Source of the DNA: Albugo candida
Lineage: Eukaryota; Oomycota; Peronosporomycetes; Albuginales
NCBI GenBank assembly: GCA_040437565.1
Contig: JBDOQK010000068.1
Span: 97,654-161,653, forward strand
Direction: 5' to 3'
DNA length: 64,000 nucleotides
The first letter of the stretch is position 1; each line of letters opens with the position of its first letter. The position numbers and the translations under genes were made by a program. This document shows positions 1 to 12,378 of the stretch, in pieces. The notes below the pieces were generated by a model. The model made no database searches. It saw only the letters and a list, made by a program, of their open reading frames with translations, and was not told where the DNA came from.

Positions 1-554
1 TTCTGACCGCCAGGATTATTGACATAATCGACCAACTCCAGTAATGTCTGCCGCTTTAAATCTTTTCCTCTATTACAAGTGATTTCAGCTAAGTTTATAT
101 TCTCCCAATCACGTTTCTACCAACCTTTTATCCGATGAAGGATCATCGAAATTGAAAATGACGCAACAAAGCTCCAATTTTTGCTGGAACAAAATCTATC
201 AGGCTCAATACGTAAGCCTGGAACACGTCAAGGATGTAAAAAATAAACCTCTCTTTTCTGTGAGGATGTATCCTTCAAATGTGGTAAATCCTTCAAAGCT
301 TGTATTTTTTGATTACGTGCTGTGAATGATCGTCGACGCTCTCGTTTGGGTAGTGCTAAATCCGAACGCGCTACTTCTCCGGTCAAAGGCGTTGATGTTC
401 CCACACCAAGTACATTATTACCACCTGATGTCGTTGTGGCTTTGGTCCCTGTCACTCCAGCTTCATTATCGAGCCGATCGGACATATACGCAGTGTTCAA
501 ATGCTCTCCATTAGCACTCAGTTTTCGTTTCACAGTTTGCAGCATCCCTTTCAT
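1..554 (-). CDS. PP2A regulatory subunit B56 (B'), 5' part only
   Basis: Regulatory B56 subunits select substrates for protein phosphatase 2A. The start is the ATG at 554-552; a longer reading upstream lacks family character. I reconstruct three exons: 249-554, 125-183 and 1-69, with GT..AG introns of 65 and 55 nt. Spliced, the protein has a ~100-residue Ser/Thr/basic N-terminus, then a stretch reading QKLELCCVIFNFDDPSSDKR and continuing GKDLKRQTLLELVDYVNN. That matches the start of the B56 HEAT-repeat domain, including the family hallmark KRQTLLELVDY. The gene runs off the left edge, so most of the HEAT array is missing here. Splice sites are inferred from frame continuity and family fit. 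Confidence 0.8.
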
Positions 555-1984
555 ATTTTGAGTATCGCCAAACTTTCCGCTGTGACGTAATGAAATTCTG
601 TGATTGGAACTGAAGCGGTATTTTATCAAATAAGGATCACGCTCAAGAAATACTATACAGTATCGGATTTCTCTGCACAAATATTTCGCTTACACTACTT
701 TTCGTCGGCTATTTTTTTTCGCAACCTGATTTCGACTTCCTCAGCGCTATTCGTTCGAAAAGTGGATGGATGTCTGCTCGTGTCAATTGCGTTAAGTAGC
801 GAGAAAGCGATCAGAGCACAGAAAGCATGCACAAACAATTCGATGACACTTTTGGGGGTGGAAAGTTTTAAACAGGTTTGGATTGCGGTGTTTTATTCGA
901 TGGAAAAACACCAGTGAAACGACGCAATATACCGTACCTCTCAGTATAATGTTTTCTAGCGGTAGTCCATGCCATAGACTATTCTTATGAACGGAGACCT
1001 TTTTTTAATCATATTTTAGCTTATTTTACTGTGTGCATGCAAATGTAATTCTATTTCGTTGCCATAAATATAAAAATGATACGATTTTTATGATTGGTTA
1101 ATAATACTGTGCAGCATCTTCGGATTGGCTGAAACTGCGTGTGGCCTTTCAAGATACCAAGAAGACCCAATTCGATGGAAGTTGATGACGATGTTTTCTC
1201 CGCAATCAAACCACGAGATCGACCCGCTCCAAGACTACCTGACGGTTTGTATCCTGGCACAAGCGATTTACGCTTTGTGGATCCTCCTGATACCTTCCAA
1301 AAAGAGCAAAAAGCGTTTTATAGTCGTAAGGCCTCCATGCCGTCATTACCCCAGGCCCCAGTAACAGGGAGGCTCACTGATGACTCAAAGCAGATATTAT
1401 CTGCTCGACCTCGCCCTAAGCTTATGGATGATTGGTCCTTATTGCCGTCTTTCGATATGCCGAACGATTTAGGAGGAAAATTGTACTCGGAAGCGAACTC
1501 GGAGCCCGAACAAGAAGATGGCCTCCGCAGCCATATGAATGAGTATGTAATGAACAGGTCTCAGATACAGGATCTGGAAAGTCAGAATCATGATAAAGTC
1601 GATTCCATCGATGCTGTGACAAAGAATATCAAGGAGAAATCACAGGCCTTCGCTAATGAGGAATGGAAAGCTNNNNNNNNNNNNNNNNNNNNNNNNNNNN
1701 NNNNNNNNNNNNNNNNNNNNNNNNNNNNNNNNNNNNNNNNNNNNNNNNNNNNNNNNNNNNNNNNNNNNNNNNTAGTCCATGCCATAGACTATTCTTATGA
1801 ACGGAGACCTTTTTTTAATCATATTTTAGCTTATTTTACTGTGTGCATGCAAATGTAATTCTATTTCGTTGCCATAAATATAAAAATGATACGATTTTTA
1901 TGATTGGTTAATAATACTGTGCAGCATCTTCGGATTGGCTGAAACTGCGTGTGGCCTTTCAAGATACCAAGAAGACCCAATTCG
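555..1984. other. Intergenic region between divergent genes, containing gap-flanking repeat
   Basis: This stretch separates the B56 gene (-) from the next gene (+). The bases from 963 to the gap are an extra copy of 1773-2482, so positions 1175-1672 look like the start of the next gene but are the overlapping end of another contig. The true intergenic distance after collapse is about 620 bp. I see no other gene in it. Confidence 0.6.
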
Positions 1985-2482
1985 ATGGAAGTTGATGACG
2001 ATGTTTTCTCCGCAATCAAACCACGAGATCGACCCGCTCCAAGACTACCTGACGGTTTGTATCCTGGCACAAGCGATTTACGCTTTGTGGATCCTCCTGA
2101 TACCTTCCAAAAAGAGCAAAAAGCGTTTTATAGTCGTAAGGCCTCCATGCCGTCATTACCCCAGGCCCCAGTAACAGGGAGGCTCACTGATGACTCAAAG
2201 CAGATATTATCTGCTCGACCTCGCCCTAAGCTTATGGATGATTGGTCCTTATTGCCGTCTTTCGATATGCCGAACGATTTAGGAGGAAAATTGTACTCGG
2301 AAGCGAACTCGGAGCCCGAACAAGAAGATGGCCTCCGCAGCCATATGAATGAGTATGTAATGAACAGGTCTCAGATACAGGATCTGGAAAGTCAGAATCA
2401 TGATAAAGTCGATTCCATCGATGCTGTGACAAAGAATATCAAGGAGAAATCACAGGCCTTCGCTAATGAGGAATGGAAAGCT
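963..2482. repeat. Direct repeat (710 bp) flanking assembly gap 1673-1772
   Basis: Bases 963-1672 and 1773-2482 look identical (offset 810) and are separated by exactly 100 N. This is the pattern of two overlapping contigs joined without merging. Confidence 0.9.
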
Positions 2483-3182
2483 ACAGAAGCTTCAGGCTTT
2501 TGTGCATGTTCCACCGAATGGGAGGATTTTCGAAAAGATATGGAAGTATGCTTTCGTCAGATAGAAGAGATGATTAATCTGCATCGAGAGTATTTTAGTT
2601 TACACGCACCGGACGGTCTTCCGCTTTTAGAGCCTGCAATGGAGAAGAGAGTTCTGAACCATTCTATTCTAACATTCAATAAGCTCGAACATTTGCGTGC
2701 TCAATTTCACGAGCTTGCCATTCCAATGGCTCCAAAACAATCCTCTCTCAGAAGAAACAAGAACGATGATGTTACGAGTGACAATGGCGGTAAGAAATCA
2801 GTTCGAATATGTCGAGATGGTGGCTCTACATGTCAAAGTCGGAGAATACCAACGAATTTAGGCGACAAGCAAGAGCAGACAATTTACCCCATGAAAGCAC
2901 AACCAGGAAACGGTATGTAAGCAGCTCCGTCTCTTTGTTACATCCGCTGAAAAGATTTTAGAATGGAGTAGGCGTTTAGAGGAGATCAAGCGCTCGCTGA
3001 CTGCTGTCATAATTGCAAAGAAGCAGCATGGTGGGCAATCTGAACCTTCCGGAGAGAATACGAGTACATTCAGGGACAGTTGCATGCAAACAGAGCCACT
3101 GCCGATATCCTCCGAGCTATTCAATAAGCGATATAATCAGCTTTTGCACAGGTGGAATTCCGGGTCTAGCGGTCCATTATAA
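1985..3182 (+). CDS. Conserved-looking hypothetical protein, two exons, 382 aa
   Basis: I do not recognise the family. The first in-frame ATG is 1985 (protein starts MEVDDDVFSAIKP); the reading frame extends upstream without an ATG. Exon 1 is 1985-2912. A 49-nt intron (gtatgt..ttttag, 2913-2961) restores the frame into exon 2, 2962-3182, ending TAA. The N-terminal half is Pro/Ser/Asp-rich and probably disordered. The central part (about residues 180-260) is helical, with a Trp-Glu-Asp-Phe start and a Glu/His-rich amphipathic segment. The C-terminus is basic then Ser-rich. There is no signal peptide or membrane segment, so it is probably cytosolic or nuclear. A truncated duplicate of its first 498 coding bases lies at 1175-1672 because of the adjacent gap. 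Confidence 0.7.
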
Positions 3183-3282
3183 AAGCTTAAGACACACAGG
3201 CCTACAACTCTTAAGCCAAGTCTCCCATAATAGAACATATCTATTGACCGGTCGTTCGCCTTTTCCATACTACTCCGCTGTG

Positions 3283-4917
3283 ATGAGTGCATCCCGTATC
3301 ACCGTTATCGCTGGCGACGCGACCGAAAGCGTAAATCTTACTTTGCATCCTACCGAAAGCTTCCCACCCAAAGGCCTGAGCAACACGAGAGGTTCTAATG
3401 TAAATCGACCGTTAAATACAAAATGGAGACAGCAGACCTTACGAAAGTGGGAGCCGATGCTGTCTCTTCCTCTCAGCATTCTTACTTGTCTGTTGACCGG
3501 ACTTATATGCTCCGCGCTGGGGTATCTCATTCTCGCTGCCTCAGAGAGCAAAATCTCGCATCGTATCGAGTACGACGCCGGATCCGATACCAATACATCC
3601 GATCGAAGAGGAGCTGTTGCCGAGCAAAAACATGGAAGCGTAATGGACATCGATAAATGTCGTTTGGACACTTCAGACCAAGCCAACTCGTTCCACGCGA
3701 ATCACACGTGCTNNNNNNNNNNNNNNNNNNNNNNNNNNNNNNNNNNNNNNNNNNNNNNNNNNNNNNNNNNNNNNNNNNNNNNNNNNNNNNNNNNNNNNNN
3801 NNNNNNNNNNNNCGGACTTATATGCTCCGCGCTGGGGTATCTCATTCTCGCTGCCTCAGAGAGCAAAATCTCGCATCGTATCGAGTACGACGCCGGATCC
3901 GATACCAATACATCCGATCGAAGAGGAGCTGTTGCCGAGCAAAAACATGGAAGCGTAATGGACATCGATAAATGTCGTTTGGACACTTCAGACCAAGCCA
4001 ACTCGTTCCACGCGAATCACACGTGCTTTGTGAAGAGCACACTCCGCCATACGATTCTTGACCAAGCGTACATCTTCTACGAGCTACAAGGATACTATCA
4101 GAATCATCGACGATTCATGAGTTCTGTGATACGCACGCAATTTACCGACGAATGGCGGCCTGGAATTAATACGAATTGCGCTCCATTGGTCTCCGCTCAG
4201 TCTTCCTACTGCTTTGAAGGCAATTGTGACCCAGAGACTATAGACACGCGTGAGCTATTTCCCTGTGGAATCGTAGCAAATACGATGTTTAACGATATAT
4301 TTTGGCTTCATTATGGTCTACTACCGACGGGCGAGGTCTTAGGCCCAACTGATCTCATCCATCATGGGATTGCAAGGCGTTATCCCTCGCACAATATGAA
4401 GAATCCGACTTGGTATCCACCGTCCGCTACATTCCTTCCGATCTGGAACAATCCGAATATGAGCCGTATCATTCCTTCCCCGTTAGACCTCAATATCACA
4501 CCGCAGATCACAGACGATTATACAAACAGCACAGCTTGGGTTGTCGATCCACGAGATCCGTATAAAGGAAGCGGTGTGGGTCTGGAGAATGAGCATTGGA
4601 GAGTTTGGGTCGAACTTGCAGCAACACAGCCTTTCTGGAAACCTTTTGGCAAAATCAATCGAACACTTCCGAATGGGACGGTTTTGATCTTTGCGGTGCA
4701 ATCCAACTTTTACGTTCGATCGTTTGGCGGATCCAAGGCGCTCATCATCAGCGACCTCGCATGGTTTGGCAACAGAAACCATACACTTGGTGCATTTTTC
4801 ATCGGCGTGGGTGTCATTTTCCTTCTCGCTTGGGTTCTTTTTACTGCACGATGGATCAGAGGATCTCGTCGACTCGGAGACGCAGCTTCGTTGGCTTGGA
4901 AACACAAGACGAAATAG
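3283..4917 (+). CDS. CDC50/LEM3-family P4-ATPase flippase subunit
   Basis: CDC50 proteins are obligate beta subunits of phospholipid flippases in Golgi, endosome and plasma membranes. The ATG at 3283 gives a cytosolic N-terminus, a first membrane segment (about residues 66-87, LTGLICSALGYLILAA), a large lumenal domain with paired cysteines and many N-glycosylation sequons, and a second membrane segment near the C-terminus (GAFFIGVGVIFLLAWVLF) followed by a short basic tail. Family-typical stretches are YELQGYYQNHRRF, ELFPCGIVANTMFND and the aromatic/Gly region before TM2. Bases 3498-3712 are repeated at 3813-4027 around a 100-N gap. Collapsing gives 439 aa, close to family size. The gene begins 100 bp after the preceding stop. 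Confidence 0.88.
   Translation: MSASRITVIAGDATESVNLTLHPTESFPPKGLSNTRGSNVNRPLNTKWRQQTLRKWEPMLSLPLSILTCLLTGLICSALGYLILAASESKISHRIEYDAGSDTNTSDRRGAVAEQKHGSVMDIDKCRLDTSDQANSFHANHTCXXXXXXXXXXXXXXXXXXXXXXXXXXXXXXXXXXGLICSALGYLILAASESKISHRIEYDAGSDTNTSDRRGAVAEQKHGSVMDIDKCRLDTSDQANSFHANHTCFVKSTLRHTILDQAYIFYELQGYYQNHRRFMSSVIRTQFTDEWRPGINTNCAPLVSAQSSYCFEGNCDPETIDTRELFPCGIVANTMFNDIFWLHYGLLPTGEVLGPTDLIHHGIARRYPSHNMKNPTWYPPSATFLPIWNNPNMSRIIPSPLDLNITPQITDDYTNSTAWVVDPRDPYKGSGVGLENEHWRVWVELAATQPFWKPFGKINRTLPNGTVLIFAVQSNFYVRSFGGSKALIISDLAWFGNRNHTLGAFFIGVGVIFLLAWVLFTARWIRGSRRLGDAASLAWKHKTK
3498..4027. repeat. Direct repeat (215 bp) flanking assembly gap 3713-3812
   Basis: 3498-3712 equals 3813-4027 (offset 315, a multiple of three). 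The CDC50 frame therefore stays open through the gap by coincidence, duplicating the first membrane segment in a naive translation. Confidence 0.9.
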
Positions 4918-4968
4918 ACAATCAACTGAACAGGATTTGTATTGCATATCGCTTGAGAATTGTCTACG

Positions 4969-5638
4969 TTATCCGCTGATATGAGCGCCCGCTGGCCAGT
5001 TTTTGAGATCGACGAGCTCCAGCCACGAGTTTGTGTGAATTCCCTTCTTCCGAAACCAATTGTCGAAATCCTGTAATGATACCATTTGTGTCATTAAAGT
5101 CACTTCATAGGTCTCCTCTTGTTCCTTGCTTTCGCTCAGAGTGTCGCTGGCATTATCGGAATCGTCTGACGACATAAACGCTTTCATAACTGCTTGTGCA
5201 CCCAACTGAGCTGAATATCGTGTAATCTCTCCGCTGAATGAGCAACTGATTCCATAGAGTCCCATAAGAAATGCCGTCAGACTGTCCTGAAGCGCATCAG
5301 AGCTCACATTCGCATCGGAAGCGATCTCTGACGAGCCTGGAGCCGCTAAAAGTCGACTGCTGCACTTGAGCTTCTCCAGCATTGTTCCTCCGCACAATAA
5401 AAGCATTCCACTTAATAACCACTTGACATTGATATTCTTTTCGGTACAACGCGATTTTTCCGAGTGCCTGGAGCCTTCATCGTGCACAAAGGCTTCACAG
5501 AGCATGTAGAGAAGGTCAATGGATTCTTCAGAGAGTGGCAGTAATGACGCGTTTGATGGTTGTCTTTCCCTATTGACGGGACAACAGATCTCTATCGCAC
5601 GAGTCACGCATTCACTGGAGGTAGTGTGTGTGTCACAT

Positions 5639-5672
<34 letters not shown>

Positions 5673-8600
5673 TTCCAGCGTCAAGTTGGAGTTGTAGACC
5701 GTGAACGAGATCTTGAGCCGTCATTCGATGCAGTTGTGTTTCCGAGACGAACGATTCCAATCGNNNNNNNNNNNNNNNNNNNNNNNNNNNNNNNNNNNNN
5801 NNNNNNNNNNNNNNNNNNNNNNNNNNNNNNNNNNNNNNNNNNNNNNNNNNNNNNNNNNNNNNNACGAGCCTGGAGCCGCTAAAAGTCGACTGCTGCACTT
5901 GAGCTTCTCCAGCATTGTTCCTCCGCACAGTAAAAGCATTCCACTTAATAACCACTTGATATTGATATTCTTTTCGGTACAACACGATTTTTCCGAGTGC
6001 CTGGAGCCTTCATTGTGCACAAAGGCTTCACAGAGCATGTAGAGAAGGTCAATGGATTCTTCAGAGAGTGGCAGTAATGACGCGTTTGATGGTTGTCTTT
6101 CCCTATTGACGGGGCAACAGATCTCTATCGCACGAGTGACGCATTCACTGGAGGTAGTGTGTTTGTCACATCCTGAGCCTGAGCCTGTTCCAGCGTCAAG
6201 TTGGAGTTGTAGACCGTGAACGAGATCTTGAGCCGTCATTCGATGCAGTTGTGTTTCCAAGACGAACGATTCCAATCGTAAGAGATCTTCGCTGAAGAAT
6301 TGTAACTCGGCAGCATTCTCTGCTGTTGCAAAAACCAGTAGAGGAGCATCCGACAATGTGGAAATCGGTCGGTAGGAGAGCACATGACCGCTGTCTCTCG
6401 TTATACGTGTGGGAGAGTTCTTGAACGGCTCCAGCGCGATATCGCTTTGCCGCACATGCACTCGATTGATTCTCTTCTCTGGCGAGCTCATTCGTTCCAT
6501 ATTGATCGATACTGTCATTTTGCGTGTTTTTATGTTGGAAATCGCGGGTATTTCCTCGTCGGTGTGTGTCGGTGACTTTGTTGTTTTCTTGGGCTCCGTA
6601 TGTGATTGCTGCTCCCATTTCGCTACATCGAGAAGTTCCACCCAAGAGATCATTTGATACCCTCCTTTATTGTACCATTCTCCAAACTGCTCGAATGTGA
6701 TTCGATTCCGCGTCCTCGAGATTAAAGTAGAGCCTCGTTTCGCATCTGCTCCATTTTCATTGTTCAAAAAATCGCTCAACACTTCTTCAATGAACTCATC
6801 GGCCTCGATATACATCCGCTCCATTCCAAGTCGATACGTTACATCGCTGAGCGCCATCAGTGCCAGTAAGAACGATCGAAGGAATAGGAACATGGCGGGT
6901 TGCGATAAGCTGTTGAGTGCTTTCATTCGGGTACGATTCGGTCGTGTGTCACTGATCTCAATCGATGGATTCGGTCCTCCTCTGTGTCCTTGCTGGAGCA
7001 TATTCGCGACGAATTCGAATGCCAACTCCAATTTATGGCTTTTGGATCCTTTCCCGAGGATACTCAGCCCACACGCGAGTTCCATTACGCTCACTTGATT
7101 CACTCCTTTTCGATCAAAACTGTTGTAAATGCGAGATAAAAGCTTTGAAGCGAGTTGTTGAGCTTTCTCGGAATCTGGTTTGTTGGGTATCACGCTTCGA
7201 ATGCATTCATAAAACCGCTTCCGAGAGATATAAAGCTTCCCCCTCTCTTCGTTGACGTGCGAATACGACGTAGGAAGGGATGCTTCTTCATTTCTGCAGG
7301 CAATTGGTGTCGTGTACGCGACGACAGCGTCAAATATCTCTCCTAAAGGGACATCCGGCAGCTTTGTTTCGTTCAGCATTGTGAGGTAGCTGGAGATGTC
7401 GCTTTCAGAGAAATGTAAAATATTGTTCTCTTCAGAGATATCGAACGCATAAACGGGCGGAGCTTGCTGTCGTGTGGCGTTGAATGCTTGAGCCGCTGGC
7501 CATTTCGTCAGATCAAGTAATTCGAGCCAGGGACAGCTGATGTAGCCTCCAGCTCCATACCACGCTGCAAATTCCTCCAGAGAAATATAATCCGCGTGCT
7601 TGCATTTGGTTTGGATAAAGACCTTTGAAATGAGCTCACTTGCGTATTGACCGGCGATAGAGCTGGTGTTCCATTCGTCGACATTCTCGGAATTGGATCT
7701 CGCCGAATAAGCTGAAAATGCGAATAAGACAGCCAGAATGGATCGAAACATATCGAATAAATGTCGACGATGAACGTATCCTTCTTTGTGGCTGAACAAG
7801 CGGAAGAGGAGGCTCAATTTGGGACCTTTTGACGTGCCGCAGAATACACTCAGACCCGCGACGAGCTGGGCGAGATGAACAGAGCTTGAAGTAGCTAGCA
7901 TCGAGCTTCGTTGTCCTTCTTTGTTCTCGGACGATTCCTCGGCATCAACGATCGTTTCTATCTCAAACATAAAGTAGATTCGAAGCATGTGGAAAGACAA
8001 GAATTCTTGCTCTTCTTTGACCAGAGATTTCGCCGAAACAAGACTTCGTACGGCCATCAGGTATCCCTTCTTTGACATTTGATTCTTTCGAGCATGCGCT
8101 TTTAATCGGTCGAGTAAATCGTTGCAGCTCATCGATCTCAATTCAAGTCGTTCAGAGATTGTGTAGACAATCGCGACATCTTTGAGTCGAATTTGGAGCG
8201 TGACTTTCCCATCGACCTCCGAGTGGAATTGAAATGCGACAGTTTGTATGTCCGTATTGAGAGCCTGCGCATTTCCATTTTGATCCGTGAGCTCATCCGA
8301 TGTGCTGGTAGGAAGCTTGGCCGTGGATTTCACTTGATCTGCTTCGAGGGCTTCCGAGCTATAGCGCTCATTCTCCGAATGAATCGACCACGTTTGATCG
8401 GTTGAAATGCTAGCTCGCTTGTCGTCCTTTTCCGAAAAGCTTTTAGGCGTTTGACTCTTCCCCGTATCTGTGGAGGATGCACGATAAGTTCGACCGTCTT
8501 CCTGTGTTACGTACTGCATCGCCGCATTTTGCCGCCGTGTGAATTTGAGTATGGCGTCTCTAACATTTGACGGCACTTCAGGCCACTTTTTGGCGTCTAA

Positions 8601-11484
8601 AAGCTCGATCCACGCGATTATATTGTACCCGTGCATTGAGTACCATTGTGCGAATGCATCAAACGATACAACATCATTTCCCGCTTTTTCTGATGTCATT
8701 TCCATTGACCTCCTCTCCGTGTGAACGGCGGATGGTATCGATCGTACCTCTTGATCAAGGGAACATCGTGATGCTGCATTCTGGAGCACAAATCTTGGGT
8801 TTTCCAGCGTTGCTCGTGTGTCTTTGAAAATCATATTCGTGATGCAGATGGAGGCCGAGTCCACAATATTCGCAAGCGCTTGGGCCGATAGATCGCAGCC
8901 ATTTCCAAGGACCAAAAGTAGCGTCATGAAAGACCTCAGAAATCTCCACATTTCGCGGCGTGTAAGGCTTCCATCTCGATCAACATCAAACAACCGGAAC
9001 GCGAATGCCAGCTTTTCACTCTTTGATCCAGCAAAGAAGAGCGAGAAAGAAGACACAAGCTCCTTCAAATCAACTTTTCCCGTTCCAGCTCGATTGAATG
9101 CAAAGTAAATTCGAGACATGGAGCTCAAAAAGGCCGGATATACTTGAGCGGAAAAGCTCAAAGATTTTCGGAACGTTTTGCTGAGCTGTGCTTCTCGTAG
9201 ACATCTCTTTGCCGATGCGGGTAACAGATCTTGTATGCAAGCATCAAACGTATCTTTGTCCATGCTTTTAGCGACAGAACGAACGCTCCAAGACGGACAA
9301 TTAGACGGTCCAAAAAAAGGTGTGAAGACCTCGAGTAGGCGGGATAAGCTCACTTGATCAAACTTGGTCACCCTTTGCAGCTCAAAGTAACTCAATAAGT
9401 CTCCATTGTCCAGGCACAGAGCTGAAAAAGGTCTTTTCCCAGTCTCGCCACCGCCAACTTCGATGTCAACTGGTAGATCGAATTCCAAGATGATATCATG
9501 TTTCAATACAATCCCAGGCAATGTGGAGGAATCTTTGTGATGTTGTGAATGCTCATCCATTTCCAACAACAGCAATGGGTCTTCTTCCTTGGCCTCATCC
9601 TTCGCCCAATTCTCTTCTGACCGTTTTGCAAACGTGAAACACGATCGTACTGGAGTGGTATCAAGCAAATCAACTTGAAAAGCTTGTGACACAAAAGCCC
9701 ATTTTCTAAGATCGAGTAATTCCAACCAGCTGATAGCCTTGAATCCTCCCGAGTTGTACCACGCTCCAAAGTCCGCAAATGTGAATTCTTCGCCCCAATT
9801 TTGTGTCGTAATTGTATGCTCAACGTTTTGACCCTCGTTTCTATTCAAATCTTCATGAATGCCTTCGGTGATATTCTCGAGTATTTCTTGCTCTCCAGTA
9901 TCCACGAGATCGAAAATAGAGCCGTGACGTACAATGACGCCATCAGAAGGTGGAGACAAGAATAATAGCATGATCAGTATAGATCGTAAGAAGCGCCATA
10001 ATTGCTGAGAATTGAGGTAGCCTTTGCCATCAACGTCGAAAAAGTAGAAAGCAGCCGCTAATTTATCGCTTTTGGAGCCCCAAGTGAACAAGCTGAACCC
10101 TGCAGCCAGCTCTATAGCATCGACATGCTGCAGCTTCGTGGTTGTGAAAGATTTAAAAACATCAAGAATCAGGTCGCTGAAGCCGTCTTTTCGTGGTGGA
10201 TTGGAGGTTGTTCGGCTCAAGAGCTCCTCAACAATACGAAAAAACGTTTTCTCCTCTAAAAGCCCGTCCTCTGTATGCCTCAGAAACGTCTCATAAATCA
10301 TATTGGGAGTCATACGCGTCCAGCACGTCCACTTTACAATGTCGAAAAGCGTCTCTGCTGCTGTGCTCGTGATCGCTAAAGTGCCTCCATCCACACCTGA
10401 AAATATAAATGTCAAATCTGGCTTGGGTGTGCTTCTCGCCGAAACATCCTCTTTCTCTCCCTTTCCTTGGACCTCATGAGATTGCTCTCCTTTTTCTTCA
10501 TCATCCCAATCAACCTGAATAAGAGCACTCTCCACTGAAGGAGTATGTGAGGTAGTATGCATGGGGCTTGAAATTCCATTCGATCGCTTTGACTTGGGCC
10601 ATTGGGTCGTGTCGATGTACTTGAGCCAAGGAACAACAACATCAGGTTCCAAATCCTCCAAACACGACCAAAGCTGACCAAAAGTGACGCTCTCTGAGTT
10701 CTGATGTTTGAAAATATGAGCTACCGTGTTCCTCAGACAGTGAATGACTACATCATTCGTGGAGATAAGTGACATTGTATCGACATTTTCTTGTTCGAAA
10801 ATGGCGATAATAGATAGTAATAAGCAATGTAAGGCTTCTTGAAGAACATTAGCTCGAATGATACGGCTGCATCGCTCTTCCGGTCGTTCAAAGAGCGCCA
10901 ATTCGATTGCTGTGTCCAATTTGCTCTCCAAGTCTCCGGGTAATAAAACCAACGTCGCAATGAATAGCTATGAAAGGCTCTCTTAAATCTCTTGTCTTAT
11001 TACAAATATAAAGTGTACCTCCTTTCCGCTCTTCTTTGCGACTTGAGAAAATGTCATATACATTCTCTTCAAAACTGTCTCAATGGGTCGAAATGATTCG
11101 CCGGGTTTCAAAGGAAGTAAGAACTCGTAGAATGCGGTCAGGTAAGCGTCAAAGGTGCTTTCTTGTTGCGTCAGAAACGTCGAAATATCATTTTCTGATC
11201 TTTTTATCTGTTTGAGGCGTTTTTGAGCCTCGTGGATCGTAAAGTGATGCACTAAAAAGAAAGTCAAAGCGATAAAACGGAAGCTTTGACGATAGAGACG
11301 TACATTGGGAGGCTACGAGCGCGTTCTGAATCGTGACAGCGCGTTTTGCCTGGATGGTGAGAGATCTTTGAGCAATTTCATGAACGAAAGGAAGCTCTAG
11401 ATCAATGTCTGCGTCAATTGAAGAAAGCGAGACTGGAAGAGGCTGATGCGTCGGGGAAGACGCTAGAGATGTCAACGTGCTCAT
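4969..11484 (-). CDS. Giant EF-hand module repeat protein (about 1,965 aa)
   Basis: Three exons join in frame: 11304-11484 (ATG at 11484, another at 11487), 11019-11251, and 10967 down to the stop at 4969, with introns of 52 and 51 nt. The third exon is interrupted by gap 5764-5863 and its overlap. The protein contains about five copies of one module, starting near residues 430, 780, 1175, 1420 and 1790: a Gly/Ser-Lys helix (L..G.S.F..GSKS.KL..AF), an EF-hand loop, a W/F-RFLRSF helix, a variable part, then a W[YF]..GG....WLELLDL.KW motif. Loop 2 (DVDRDGSLTRRE) is canonical. Loop 1 (DVDGKGYLNSQQ) lacks the final Glu. Loops 3-5 are degenerate. This suggests a calcium-responsive scaffold built by internal duplication. 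No membrane segment or enzyme domain is visible. Confidence 0.82.
5331..6278. repeat. Polymorphic direct repeat flanking assembly gap 5764-5863
   Basis: 5331-5763 and 5864-6278 are homologous but not identical. They differ by several substitutions and by three copies of a GAGCCT hexamer (encoding Gly-Ser), five or six units against two or three. This looks like two haplotypes of the same exon rather than a tandem duplication. Confidence 0.8.
5638..5672. repeat. GAGCCT hexamer microsatellite in coding sequence
   Basis: A run of TGAGCC/GAGCCT hexamers encodes Gly-Ser repeats on the minus strand. The homologous stretch at about 6174-6188 has 18 bp fewer, so the frame is preserved. Confidence 0.85.
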
Positions 11485-12378
11485 CACTTATACTTCTACT
11501 GATTCAGCAGACTATGGACTTGATGAAGCAGCGCAAAGCAGACTCTTTTTGTAGCGATAATCTTGCAAAGCGTCGGACTCAGCACGACCTAGCTAATGTG
11601 ATAATACGTGAGAATACATAGAGCGTGCTATGCTAACTTTACAAATATTCGATACGATATGTTGTATTAGTTTATACACGCTAGCATATAATATAATGTT
11701 ATCTGGAATGATTGTAGATTAGATATGAGCAACCTGTAGATGAAGTCGGGTGATCTTTTCCTTGAATGATCGGTGTAAGCCTGCAATGACACCGTTTCTG
11801 GGAGACGATATGCAATGGGATGATTTCACAGCTACCCTTACATCTAANNNNNNNNNNNNNNNNNNNNNNNNNNNNNNNNNNNNNNNNNNNNNNNNNNNNN
11901 NNNNNNNNNNNNNNNNNNNNNNNNNNNNNNNNNNNNNNNNNNNNNNNATTGAAGAAAGCGAGACTGGAAGAGGCTGATGCGTCGGGGAAGACGCTAGAGA
12001 TGTCAACGTGCTCATCACTTATACTTCTACTGATTCAGCAGACTATGGACTTGATGAAGCAGCGCAAAGCAGACTCTTTTTGTAGCGATAATCTTGCAAA
12101 GCGTCGGACTCAGCACGACCTAGCTAATGTGATAATACGTGAGAATACATAGAGCGTGCTATGCTAACTTTACAAATATTCGATACGATATGTTGTATTA
12201 GTTTATACACGCTAGCATATAATATAATGTTATCTGGAATGATTGTAGATTAGATATGAGCAACCTGTAGATGAAGTCGGGTGATCTTTTCCTTGAATGA
12301 TCGGTGTAAGCCTGCAATGACACCGTTTCTGGGAGACGATATGCAATGGGATGATTTCACAGCTACCCTTACATCTAA
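11417..12378. repeat. Direct repeat (431 bp) flanking assembly gap 11848-11947
   Basis: 11417-11847 and 11948-12378 look identical (offset 531). The right copy carries a false second start of the EF-hand gene (about 11948-12018). Confidence 0.9.

Noticed and set aside
600-917. 105-codon plus-strand frame upstream of the B56 gene
   Set aside because: It overlaps the B56 5' region antisense and has no domain, signal or good coding pattern.
1175-1672. Second copy of the hypothetical gene upstream of 1985
   Set aside because: Identical to 1985-2482 and ends exactly at a 100-N gap; it is the overlapping end of another contig, not a paralogue.
3498-4027. Internal duplication of the first membrane segment in the CDC50 protein
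   Set aside because: The repeat is exact and bounded by the gap; the collapsed protein has the normal two membrane segments.
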